NCBI RefSeq assembly: GCF_011694815.1
Contig: NZ_CP050177.1
Location: forward strand, 620,001-684,000
Length of the DNA stretch: 64,000 nucleotides
Reading direction: 5' to 3'
Source: Streptomyces liangshanensis
Lineage (GTDB): Bacteria > Actinomycetota > Actinomycetes > Streptomycetales > Streptomycetaceae
Both the position numbers and the translations under genes were made by a program. Positions within the stretch are counted from its first letter, which is position 1. Every line of letters starts with the position of its first letter. Under the pieces are notes generated by a model, which saw only the letters and a program-made list of their open reading frames with translations, had not been told where the DNA came from and did not search any database. Positions 36,100 to 43,798 of this stretch are shown here, piece by piece.

Positions 36100-36576
36100 A
36101 TGACGACCTCTTCGCACTCCCGGGGCCCCGGCGCCCCCGAGCCCGACCGTGACTTCCCCGGCCGTACCGGCCCCGCCGCCACCACCGAGGCGGACCCCCG
36201 TGAGGTGGGCGAGGTCCGCACCTCGTACGCCCCCGAGCACGACGGCGACCCCGACCCGGGCGAGATCGTCTGGACCTGGGTTCCGTTCGAGGAGAACGAC
36301 GGCCGGGGCAAGGACCGTCCCGTGCTGGTGGTGGCCCGTGAGGCGGCCGGCACGCTGCTCGCCGTGCAGCTGTCCAGCAAGGGGCACGACGGCGACCGCG
36401 ACTGGGTGCCGATCGGGGTGGGCCCGTGGGACCGCGCGGGCCGCGAGTCCTGGGTGGCGGTCGACCGGGTGATCCGCGTCCACGAGAAGGGCATGCGGCG
36501 GGAGGCCTGCGCGCTGGACCGCCAGCGCTTCCACCTGGTCGTCCACGCGCTGCGGCTGCGGTACGGCTGGAACTGA
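36100..36576 (+). CDS. PemK/MazF-like endoribonuclease-fold protein
   Basis: A 158-residue protein. After a 50-residue disordered acidic/Pro-rich leader comes the PemK/MazF barrel: PGEIVWTWVPFEENDGRGKDRPVLVVAREAAGTLLAVQLSS, with the conserved RPVLVV strand and ...SWVAVDRVIRV. MazF-fold proteins cut RNA as toxins, but this orphan lacks a visible antitoxin gene next to it, and its N-terminal extension is unusual. The ATG at 36100 diverges from the WGR gene by 130 bp. Whether catalytic residues are retained cannot be judged from sequence alone. Confidence 0.75.
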   Translation: MTTSSHSRGPGAPEPDRDFPGRTGPAATTEADPREVGEVRTSYAPEHDGDPDPGEIVWTWVPFEENDGRGKDRPVLVVAREAAGTLLAVQLSSKGHDGDRDWVPIGVGPWDRAGRESWVAVDRVIRVHEKGMRREACALDRQRFHLVVHALRLRYGWN

Positions 36577-36604
36577 GCCGCGGCGGTGACTCCGGGCCGG
36601 CTCC

Positions 36605-37438
36605 CTACGGGACCGGCTGCCCCTGGAACACCCGGCGGAACGCCTCCAGCGTCGTCCCGCCGGGTGTGCGGTCGAGCACCCCGAAGACGATCTCGTCGAA
36701 GTGGCCCGCGAACCGGCCCGCGCCGGTGAGCGACGCCCGGAACGCCTCGGCCACCTGCGCCGGGTCGTTGCGGAAGACCCCGCACCCCCAGGCGCCGAGC
36801 ACCAGCCGCCGGTAGTCGTGCGCGACGGCCGTCTCCAGCACCCGTTCGGCGCGGGCGGCGAGTGCCGCCGGGATCCGGGGGACCTCCGCCGGGGCGGTGC
36901 GGGCGATCACCCCGGCGTTCGGCGCCGCCGAGGTGAGGAAGCCGACCTGGTACGGGGCGGCGAGGAAACGGCCCCGGTCGTCGCGGAAGACCGGCACGCC
37001 GGGTGAGTGAATCACCCGGTCGGTGTAGAACGGGCCGCGGTTCGCGCGGTGGTGCGCGTAGAACTCCGGTGCGCGCAGCAGGGTCGCGTAGAGCGCGGAG
37101 GCCCGGCAGAGGGCCTCTTCCTGGGCCTGCGCGCCGTTCAGGTAGCCGCCGCCCGGGTTCCTGGCGGAGGAGAAGTTGAGCACCGCGACGGCGCCGGGAC
37201 CCGACCGGGTGAGCCGGTGCGCCGCTTCCAGGCTGCTCTCCCCGGTGACCTCGAAGGACGGCGTCCGGTCCGTGCCGGGGGTGACGTCGACCGGCTCGGG
37301 GCCGTACATCCTCGTACCGGCCAGTGCCGCGTCGAGCGCGGAGCGTATCCGCACGTCACGGCCTTGCGCGTCCCGGTAGCCGCCTGCGGCGACGACGTCC
37401 TCGGTCTCCTTGGCGATCCCCCGCAGCCGTGCGCTCAT
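36605..37438 (-). CDS. TIGR02452-family protein (bacterial poly(ADP-ribose) glycohydrolase-like, macrodomain)
   Basis: A 277-residue protein matching the TIGR02452/DUF2263 family, a microbial branch of the PARG macrodomain fold. The key region is VAVLNFSSARNPGGGYLNGAQAQEEALCRASALYATLL, containing the GGG-x(6-8)-QEE motif whose tandem Glu is catalytic in PARG; LGAWGCGVFRNDP closes the ADP-ribose pocket. It would remove ADP-ribose from proteins, nucleic acids or small molecules. Start assigned at ATG 37438 (37447 is also possible). Convergent with the PemK/MazF-like gene and 164 bp divergent from egtA. Confidence 0.88.
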   Translation of the reverse strand: MSARLRGIAKETEDVVAAGGYRDAQGRDVRIRSALDAALAGTRMYGPEPVDVTPGTDRTPSFEVTGESSLEAAHRLTRSGPGAVAVLNFSSARNPGGGYLNGAQAQEEALCRASALYATLLRAPEFYAHHRANRGPFYTDRVIHSPGVPVFRDDRGRFLAAPYQVGFLTSAAPNAGVIARTAPAEVPRIPAALAARAERVLETAVAHDYRRLVLGAWGCGVFRNDPAQVAEAFRASLTGAGRFAGHFDEIVFGVLDRTPGGTTLEAFRRVFQGQPVP

Positions 37439-37512
37439 GCGAGGCATCGTGCGTGAAGGATCACGGACGGGGCAACCGAATTTCTGACGAAATGATGACC
37501 CCAGGGGCACTC

Positions 37513-37543
37513 TTGTGCGAAGCGGCGGGAGTGGCTTTAGGTT
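37513..37543 (+). promoter_or_regulatory. Putative promoter of the egt operon
   Basis: TTGTGC (37513-37518) and TAGGTT (37538-37543), 19 bp apart, match the streptomycete housekeeping TTGnnn/TAGnnT consensus and lie 70 bases before the egtA start. Confidence 0.5.
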
Positions 37544-37611
37544 GGACCGGAGTGCTTCGCCCCGAACCCGGTGCGGAGTCCGGTCAAGATCTTCGACAGG
37601 AGGATCCGACC

Positions 37612-38886
37612 ATGCCATCCGACTGTACGACCGACGACGGGCAGGCCCTCGGCGAGACAGAGGCCGAGGACCTGTTGCGCGGTATCTGCTTCAAGACGGG
37701 CCCGCCCCGGAAGGTGGGGGTGGAGCTCGAATGGCTTGTCCACGACCTGAACGACCCTGAACGACCTGTACCGACCGACCGCCTCGAAGCGGCCTTCCGG
37801 AGCCTGCGGGAGCTGCCTCTCGAGTCGGCACTGACCTTCGAACCCGGCGGCCAGCTGGAGCTCAGCTCGCAGCCCGCCTCCTCCCTGATGGAGTGCGTCG
37901 CCTCCGCGTCCGCGGACCTCGACGCCGTACGCCCCGTCCTCGCGAAGTCGGGACTGGCCCTCGCGGGATACGGACAGGACCCCTGGCGCACACCGGACCG
38001 CCTCCTGCGCGAGCCCCGGTACGACGCCATGGAGACCTACCTCGACCGCATCGGCCCGGCCGGGCGGGCGATGATGCGGACCACCGCGTCCGTCCAGGTG
38101 TGCCTGGACGCGGGCACCGAGGAGCCGGGACCGCTCGGGTACGGGCGGCGCTGGCAGCTCGCCCACCTGCTGGGGGCGGTGCTCGTCGCCGCCTTCGCCC
38201 ACTCGCCGATGCGGGAGGGGCGCGAGACCGGCTGGCGCTCCACCCGGCAGGCGATGTGGACCCAGCTCGACCCGGCCCGTACGGCCGCGCCGGTCACCGG
38301 CCGCGAACCGCGCGCGGCCTGGGCCGCGCACGCCCTGGACGCGCCCGTGATGTGCGTGCGCGCCGACGACGGGCCCTGGCACGTCCCCGAGGGGCTCACG
38401 TTCCGTGAGTGGATCCGGTCGGGGCTGCCGCGCCCGCCGGTCCGGGCGGACCTCGACTACCACCTCAGCACCCTGTTCCCGCCCGCGCGCCCTCGCGGTC
38501 ACCTGGAGCTGCGCATGATCGACGCGCAGCCGGGCGAGGACGGCTGGATCGTGCCGCTCGCGGTCACCACCGCCTTGTTCGACGACCCGGAGGCCGCGGA
38601 GACCGTCTACCGCACGGTCAAGTCACTCGCCGAGACCGCGGGCACCCTGCCCGCCCCCGGCAATCTCCTGTGGGTCAACGCCGCCCGGTACGGCCTGGCC
38701 GACCCCGAACTCCACACGGCCGCGCTCTCCTGTTTCGCGACCGCTCTCGAAGCACTACCGCGTGTCGGTGCCACACCGGCCGTGCAGGCGGCCGTCGCCG
38801 CGTTCAACGACCGGTACGTCCTGCCGGGCCGCTGTCCCGCCGACGATCTGCGCGCACCCGTCACCGGGAAGGAACTCCTCACATGA
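37612..38886 (+). CDS. egtA: Ergothioneine biosynthesis glutamate-cysteine ligase
   Basis: A 424-residue ATP-dependent ligase of the GCS2 group making gamma-glutamylcysteine for ergothioneine. It contains PRKVGVELEWLVHD (GxExE nucleotide/metal site), ALTFEPGGQLELSSQP, and RMMRTTASVQVCLDAG; the length fits actinobacterial EgtA. AGGAGG lies seven bases before the ATG at 37612. First of four genes joined by start/stop overlaps (ATGA, TGATG, GTGA), so the operon is one translational unit. Cytosolic. Confidence 0.94.
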   Translation: MPSDCTTDDGQALGETEAEDLLRGICFKTGPPRKVGVELEWLVHDLNDPERPVPTDRLEAAFRSLRELPLESALTFEPGGQLELSSQPASSLMECVASASADLDAVRPVLAKSGLALAGYGQDPWRTPDRLLREPRYDAMETYLDRIGPAGRAMMRTTASVQVCLDAGTEEPGPLGYGRRWQLAHLLGAVLVAAFAHSPMREGRETGWRSTRQAMWTQLDPARTAAPVTGREPRAAWAAHALDAPVMCVRADDGPWHVPEGLTFREWIRSGLPRPPVRADLDYHLSTLFPPARPRGHLELRMIDAQPGEDGWIVPLAVTTALFDDPEAAETVYRTVKSLAETAGTLPAPGNLLWVNAARYGLADPELHTAALSCFATALEALPRVGATPAVQAAVAAFNDRYVLPGRCPADDLRAPVTGKELLT

Positions 38887-40190
38887 CCGTCGACACCTCC
38901 TCCGAAGAGCTGCGACGCCGCGCCGTCGACACCCTGACGAGGGCCCGGGACCGTACGACCCTGCTGACCTCCTCCGTGGAGGACAACGACCTCACCGCGC
39001 AGCACTCGCCCCTGATGTCGCCCCTGGTGTGGGACCTGGCCCACATAGGCAACCAGGAGGAGCAGTGGCTGCTGCGCACCGTCGGCGGGCGGGACGCGAT
39101 ACGCCCCGACATCGATTCCATCTACGACGCCTTCGAGCACCCGCGCTCCGAACGGCCCACCCTGCCGCTGCTCGCGCCCGCGGAGGCGCGCGCGTACGCG
39201 CGTGACGTACGCGACCGCGTCATCGACGTCATCGAGCGGACCCCGCTGCACGGCGCCCCGCTGCTCGACGCGGGCTTCGCCTTCGGGATGGTCGCCCAGC
39301 ACGAGCAGCAGCACGACGAGACCATGCTCATCACCCACCAGCTGCGCCGGGGACCGGCCGCGCTGACCGCTCCCCCGCCGCCCGCCGGGGACGTCACGGG
39401 TCTGCCGCCGGAGATCCTGGTGCCGGCCGGCCGGTTCACCATGGGCACCACCGCGGAGCCCTGGGCGCTGGACAACGAACGGCCCGCGCACCAGCGCCTG
39501 GTGCCCGCCTACTACATCGACACGGTGCCGGTGACGAACGGCGCGTACCTCCACTTCGTCGAGGACGGCGGCTACGCCCAGGAACGCTGGTGGGCGCCCG
39601 AGGGCTGGGCGCAGATCCAGCAGCACGGGATCAAGGCGCCGCTGTTCTGGCGGCAGGAGGGCGGCCAGTGGCTGCGCCGCCGCTTCGGGGTGGTGGAGGC
39701 CGTGCCGGCCGACGAGCCGGTGCTGCACGTGAGCTGGTACGAGGCCGACGCGTACGCCCGCTGGGCGGGGCGGCGGCTGCCCAGCGAGGAGGAGTGGGAG
39801 AAGGCCGCCCGGCACGACCCGGCGACCGGCCGGACCCTGCGCTACCCGTGGGGCGACGGCGAACCCACCGCCGAGCACGCCAACCTGGGTCAGCGCCACC
39901 TCCAGCCCGCCCCCGTGGGGAGCTACCCCAAGGGCGCCTCGCCGCTGGGTGTCCAGCAGCTGATCGGGGACGTGTGGGAGTGGACGTCGAGCGACTTCCT
40001 GCCGTACCCGGGCTTTGTCGCCTTCCCGTACCGCGAGTACTCCGAGGTGTTCTTCGGCAGTGAGCACAAGGTGCTGCGCGGCGGTTCGTTCGCGGTGGAC
40101 GCGGTGGCCTGCCGGGGTACGTTCCGCAACTGGGACCTCCCGGTCCGCCGGCAGATCTTCTCGGGGTTCCGTACGGCCAGGGACGTCTGA
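38883..40190 (+). CDS. egtB: Ergothioneine biosynthesis sulfoxide synthase
   Basis: A 435-residue non-haem iron enzyme joining gamma-glutamylcysteine (or cysteine) to N-trimethylhistidine as a sulfoxide. N-terminal DinB-like helical domain supplies the three-His iron site: His54 in WDLAHIGN and His140/His144 in QHEQQHDE. The C-terminal formylglycine-generating-enzyme-like domain (about 175-435) has FTMGTTAEPWALDNERP, SWYEADAYARWAGRRLPSEEEWEKAAR and VLRGGSF. Start overlaps the egtA stop (ATGA). Confidence 0.96.
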   Translation: MTVDTSSEELRRRAVDTLTRARDRTTLLTSSVEDNDLTAQHSPLMSPLVWDLAHIGNQEEQWLLRTVGGRDAIRPDIDSIYDAFEHPRSERPTLPLLAPAEARAYARDVRDRVIDVIERTPLHGAPLLDAGFAFGMVAQHEQQHDETMLITHQLRRGPAALTAPPPPAGDVTGLPPEILVPAGRFTMGTTAEPWALDNERPAHQRLVPAYYIDTVPVTNGAYLHFVEDGGYAQERWWAPEGWAQIQQHGIKAPLFWRQEGGQWLRRRFGVVEAVPADEPVLHVSWYEADAYARWAGRRLPSEEEWEKAARHDPATGRTLRYPWGDGEPTAEHANLGQRHLQPAPVGSYPKGASPLGVQQLIGDVWEWTSSDFLPYPGFVAFPYREYSEVFFGSEHKVLRGGSFAVDAVACRGTFRNWDLPVRRQIFSGFRTARDV

Positions 40191-40945
40191 TGTGCCGTCA
40201 TGTGGCCTATCTGGGGCCGCCGGTGGCGCTCGGCGACCTGCTGATCGCACCGCCCCACGCCTTGTACCGGCAGTCGTGGGCGCCGCGCAGGCAGCGCAAC
40301 GGGACCGTCAACGCGGACGGTTTCGGGGTGGGTTGGTACGCCGAGGGCGACCCGGTCCCGGCGCGCTACCGGCGGGCGGTGCCCATCTGGTCGGACCTCG
40401 GGCTGACGGACCTGGCGCGGGTGGTCAGGAGCGGCGCGCTGCTCGCGGCCGTCCGGGACGCCACCCTGCCCGGCGCGGACGGCGAGGCGGCCGCGGCGCC
40501 CTTCGCCGCGGACCGCTGGCTGTTCAGTCACAACGGCGCCGTCGGGGGGTGGCCCGCGTCCCTGGCGGACGTGGCCCGGGCGCTGCCCGCCGAGGAGTTG
40601 CTGTCGCTCCCGGCGCAGACCGACTCCGCACTGGTGTGGGCGCTGCTGCTGCACCGGTTGCGGACCGGGGACGAGATCGGCCAGGCGCTGGCCGACACCG
40701 TCCTCGACGTGGCGAAGGCCGCCCCGGCGTCCCGGCTGAACCTGCTGGCGACGGACGGGGAGCACATCGCCGCGACGGCCTGGGGGGACTCGCTCTGGTT
40801 CCGGGCCGAACCGGGCCACCACGTCGTGGTGGCCTCGGAGCCGTACGACGACGATCCGCGCTGGCGCGAGGTCCCCGACCGCACCCTGGTCGTGGCCACC
40901 CGCGCCGACGTGTCGCTCACCCCCCTCAAGGAGCCACTCCCGTGA
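40190..40945 (+). CDS. egtC: Ergothioneine biosynthesis gamma-glutamyl hydrolase (amidohydrolase)
   Basis: A 251-residue Ntn-type class II glutamine amidotransferase-like hydrolase that removes glutamate from gamma-glutamyl-hercynylcysteine sulfoxide. The catalytic N-terminal Cys2 is exposed by removal of Met (MCRHVAYLG), with RRQRNGTVNADGFGVGWY and WLFSHNGAVGGW forming the glutamate pocket. Its ATG shares the last base of the egtB stop (TGATG). Length and context are standard for EgtC. Confidence 0.95.
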   Translation: MCRHVAYLGPPVALGDLLIAPPHALYRQSWAPRRQRNGTVNADGFGVGWYAEGDPVPARYRRAVPIWSDLGLTDLARVVRSGALLAAVRDATLPGADGEAAAAPFAADRWLFSHNGAVGGWPASLADVARALPAEELLSLPAQTDSALVWALLLHRLRTGDEIGQALADTVLDVAKAAPASRLNLLATDGEHIAATAWGDSLWFRAEPGHHVVVASEPYDDDPRWREVPDRTLVVATRADVSLTPLKEPLP

Positions 40946-41904
40946 GCCCGTTCCTGCTGACCCGCACCCTGCCCGAGGACGCCACCGACGCCGCGCTGCG
41001 CGCCGACGTGCTCCAGGGGCTGACCCGTACGCCCAAGGTGTTGCCGCCCAAGTGGTTCTACGACGCCCGGGGCAGTGACCTGTTCGAGGAGATCACCCGG
41101 CTCCCCGAGTACTACCCGACCCGGGCCGAGCGGGAGATCCTGATCGCCCGCTCGGCGGAGATCGCGGAGGTGACCGGCGCCCGCACGGTGATCGAGCTGG
41201 GGTCCGGGTCCTCCGTGAAGACCCGGCACCTGCTGGACGAGCTGCCGGACCCGCTGCACTACGTGCCGGTCGACGTGAGCGAGAGCGCGCTGTCCGGGGC
41301 GGCGGAGAGCCTGTTGGCCGCCCGGCCGGAACTGCGGGTGCACGCGCTGATCGCCGACTTCACCGCCGGTCTCGCGCTGCCCGGCACGCCGGGCCCGCGC
41401 CTGGTCGTCTTCCTCGGCGGCACGATCGGCAACCTGCTGCCCGCCGAGCGTGCCGCCTTCCTGACGTCGGTGCGTTCGCTGCTGGAGCCCGGTGACGCGC
41501 TGCTGCTCGGCACGGACCTGGTGAAGGACACGTCCGTACTGGTCAGGGCGTACGACGACGCGGCCGGGGTGACGGCCGCGTTCAACAAGAACGTGCTGTC
41601 GGTGATGAACCGCGAGCTCGGCGCGGACTTCGACCCCGCCGATTTCGCGCATGTGGCGCTGTGGAACCAGGAGCACGAGTGGATCGAGATGCGGTTGCGG
41701 GCCCGCCGGGATCTCACGGTGAAGATCCCCGAGCTCGATCTCGTCGTGCACGTCGACGCCGGTGAGGAGGTACGTACGGAGGTGTCGGCGAAGTTCCGTC
41801 AGGAGGGCGTCCGGGCGGAGTTGAGCGCCGCGGGCATGGAGTTGACGCACTGGTGGACCGACAGCGAGGGACGGTTCGCGCTGTCGCTGGCGACGGCACG
41901 CTGA
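40942..41904 (+). CDS. egtD: Histidine N-alpha-methyltransferase
   Basis: A 320-residue SAM-dependent enzyme that trimethylates histidine to hercynine, the first committed step to ergothioneine. Landmarks: PPKWFYDARGSDLFEEITRLPEYYPTRAE, VIELGSGSSVKTRHLLD (SAM loop), VPVDVSESALSGAAESL and FLGGTIGNLLP. The GTG at 40942 overlaps the egtC stop. No egtE-like C-S lyase follows; that step must be encoded elsewhere. The last 106 bases overlap the 3' end of the convergent acyltransferase gene. Confidence 0.96.
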   Translation: MSPFLLTRTLPEDATDAALRADVLQGLTRTPKVLPPKWFYDARGSDLFEEITRLPEYYPTRAEREILIARSAEIAEVTGARTVIELGSGSSVKTRHLLDELPDPLHYVPVDVSESALSGAAESLLAARPELRVHALIADFTAGLALPGTPGPRLVVFLGGTIGNLLPAERAAFLTSVRSLLEPGDALLLGTDLVKDTSVLVRAYDDAAGVTAAFNKNVLSVMNRELGADFDPADFAHVALWNQEHEWIEMRLRARRDLTVKIPELDLVVHVDAGEEVRTEVSAKFRQEGVRAELSAAGMELTHWWTDSEGRFALSLATAR

Positions 41905-42764
41905 GGCGCGTCGGCGGTGACGGCCCGCCGGGTGGTGTCACCGGTGACGGCCTGGTGGGCCGGCCCGCCGGCGACGGCCTGGTGGGCCGCCCGCGCGAGT
42001 GAGCGCCGGTCGGTGTGGCGACCGGCGGGGATCAGCGGGAGGACCGTGATCTCCGCCGTGAGCCCGCCGGCCCGCGCGACCCGCCACAAGGAGGCGGGCA
42101 GGGTGTCGTCGCCGACGAACGCCGGGGCGCCCGACGGCGTTCCGGCCGGGGTGCGGTAGGTGATCCGTACGGGCCTGACGGGCGCTCCCGCGTCGATCGC
42201 GGACTGGAAGACGGCCCGGGTGAAGGGCCCCTGGTCGCGCCCGCACCACGTGCAGCCCTCGGGGAAGACGACGACGCGGGAGCCCTCGGTGAGGGCGCCG
42301 GCGAGGGTCCGTACGGTCCCGGGCAGGGCCCGCAGCCGTTCGCGCTCGACGAAGAGGGTGCCGCCGCGGGCGGCCATCGTGCCGAGGACCGGCCAGTGCC
42401 GTATCTCGCTCTTGGCCAGCACCCGCCCGGGGAAGAGCGCGGCCAGCAGGGGGATGTCCAGCCAGGAGATGTGGTTGGACACCACGAGCACACCGCCCCC
42501 GGTCCCGCGCGGCGCGGCCGGCGCGCCCACGACGCTGATCCGCAGGCCGAAGACGCGCAGGACGTTGCGGGCCCAGAGCCGGGTGAGCCGGTCCCGGGCG
42601 CCGGCGCCCAGCAGCGCCACCGGGGTGGAGAGCAGGGCGCCGGCGAGGACGAGGAGGAGGCCCGCCGCCACCCGGACGGCCGCCACGGCCGCGGCGGCCA
42701 CCGGGCCGTGGTGGGCGCCGCATTCCCGGGGCGTGCAGGGCGCGACGGGCAGCCAGACGCTCAT
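41799..42764 (-). CDS. 1-acylglycerol-3-phosphate-type O-acyltransferase (PlsC/OlsA-like)
   Basis: A 321-residue membrane-associated acyltransferase. A hydrophobic N-terminal anchor (VAAAAVAAVRVAAGLLLVLAGALL) precedes the catalytic block NHISWLDIPLLAAL (HxxxxD; here SNHISWLD), then FPEGCTWCGRDQGPF. The last 60 residues are a repetitive Ala/His/Gln/Thr tail (AHQAV...RRAV...QRAV) that runs across the stop of egtD on the other strand, longer than usual. Start overlaps the upstream GNAT-like gene stop (ATGA). With that gene it resembles the OlsB-OlsA pair of ornithine-lipid synthesis: this enzyme would add the second acyl chain. Confidence 0.82.
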   Translation of the reverse strand: MSVWLPVAPCTPRECGAHHGPVAAAAVAAVRVAAGLLLVLAGALLSTPVALLGAGARDRLTRLWARNVLRVFGLRISVVGAPAAPRGTGGGVLVVSNHISWLDIPLLAALFPGRVLAKSEIRHWPVLGTMAARGGTLFVERERLRALPGTVRTLAGALTEGSRVVVFPEGCTWCGRDQGPFTRAVFQSAIDAGAPVRPVRITYRTPAGTPSGAPAFVGDDTLPASLWRVARAGGLTAEITVLPLIPAGRHTDRRSLARAAHQAVAGGPAHQAVTGDTTRRAVTADAPQRAVASDSANRPSLSVHQCVNSMPAALNSARTPS

Positions 42765-43636
42765 GCCGCGGGGGCGAGGGAGAGGAAGTGCCGCAGGTAC
42801 CGGGGGTTGGTGCGGCGCATCGACAGCAGGACGTAGAGGTCGGCGACGCCGAACTCCGGGTCGTGGGCGGGCGCGCCGCACACCCAGGCGCCGAGCCGCA
42901 GGTAGCCGCGGAGCAGCGGGGGCAGCTCGGAGCGGGCGGCGGCCTCGGGGGTGTGCTCGGGGGTCCACAGCCGGTGGGGGGTGACCCGGTACTCCTCGGG
43001 CGACAGGTTCCGTTCCTTGACGGTGGCCCAGGTGGAGGCGGCGAGCGCTCCCCCGTCGGCGAGGGGGACGGAGCAGCAGCCGGCGAGCCAGTTGTGGCCG
43101 CTGCCGGTCATGTAGCGGGCGAGTCCGGCCCAGATCAGGCTGATGACGGCGCCGGTGCGGTGGAGCGGGTGGACGCAGGAGCGGCCGACCTCGACGAGGT
43201 CGTCGCGGATCGGGCCGAGGCGTCCGAGGTCGAACTCGCTGTCGGAGTAGAGGCGTCCGGCGGCCCGGGCGCGGTCGGGCGGCAGGAGCCGGTAGGTGCC
43301 GACGACCTCGCCGGACGTCTCCTCCCGTACGAGGAGGTGGTCGCAGTACGCGTCGAAGGCGTCGCCGTCCAGGCCGGGTTCGGGGCCGTCGAGCCGGGCG
43401 CCGAGCTCGCCGGCGAAGACGAGGTGGCGCAGGCGCTGCGCGGCCCGGACGTCCCGCTGGTCGCGGGCGAGGCCGACGACGTAGCGCGGGGAGGTGGCGG
43501 AGTCGGGGGGGAGGACCTGCGCCGGGGCCGGAGCGGGGGCCGGGGCGGGGGTCTGCGCGGGGGCCTCGGTGGGGAGGTGAGGGGCGCGCGGGGAGGGGAG
43601 GGTGAGCGTGCGCGGGGCGGGGACGACGGCGGACAT
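42761..43636 (-). CDS. GNAT-like N-acyltransferase (OlsB/hemolysin-type)
   Basis: A 291-residue protein with a Pro/Ala-rich leader of about 50 residues, then an acyl-ACP/CoA-dependent GNAT-like domain: YVVGLARDQRDVRAAQRLRHLVFAGELGARLDGPEPGLDGDAFDAYCDHLLVRE, GTYRLLPPDRARAAGRLYSDSEFDL and VEVGRSCVHPLHRTG. This matches OlsB-type ornithine N-acyltransferases. AGGAGAC precedes the ATG at 43636. Coupled with the following PlsC-type gene it would make a lyso- then di-acyl aminolipid. The amino-acid acceptor (ornithine is usual) is inferred from the family. Confidence 0.8.
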   Translation of the reverse strand: MSAVVPAPRTLTLPSPRAPHLPTEAPAQTPAPAPAPAPAQVLPPDSATSPRYVVGLARDQRDVRAAQRLRHLVFAGELGARLDGPEPGLDGDAFDAYCDHLLVREETSGEVVGTYRLLPPDRARAAGRLYSDSEFDLGRLGPIRDDLVEVGRSCVHPLHRTGAVISLIWAGLARYMTGSGHNWLAGCCSVPLADGGALAASTWATVKERNLSPEEYRVTPHRLWTPEHTPEAAARSELPPLLRGYLRLGAWVCGAPAHDPEFGVADLYVLLSMRRTNPRYLRHFLSLAPAA

Positions 43637-43798
43637 GGAAGTCTCCTGTGCCGGTAGGGAAGGCAGGCGCCGGGGGCCGCCGCTCGCGCGACGGCCCGGC
43701 ACCTTGTTTCTTCCGTGACCGGCTGGATTCGACATGACCGCACGGCGGAGTGCGGATGTGGGACGGCTGAATGCCGGGAGTCCCCCGCCGCGCCGCGC

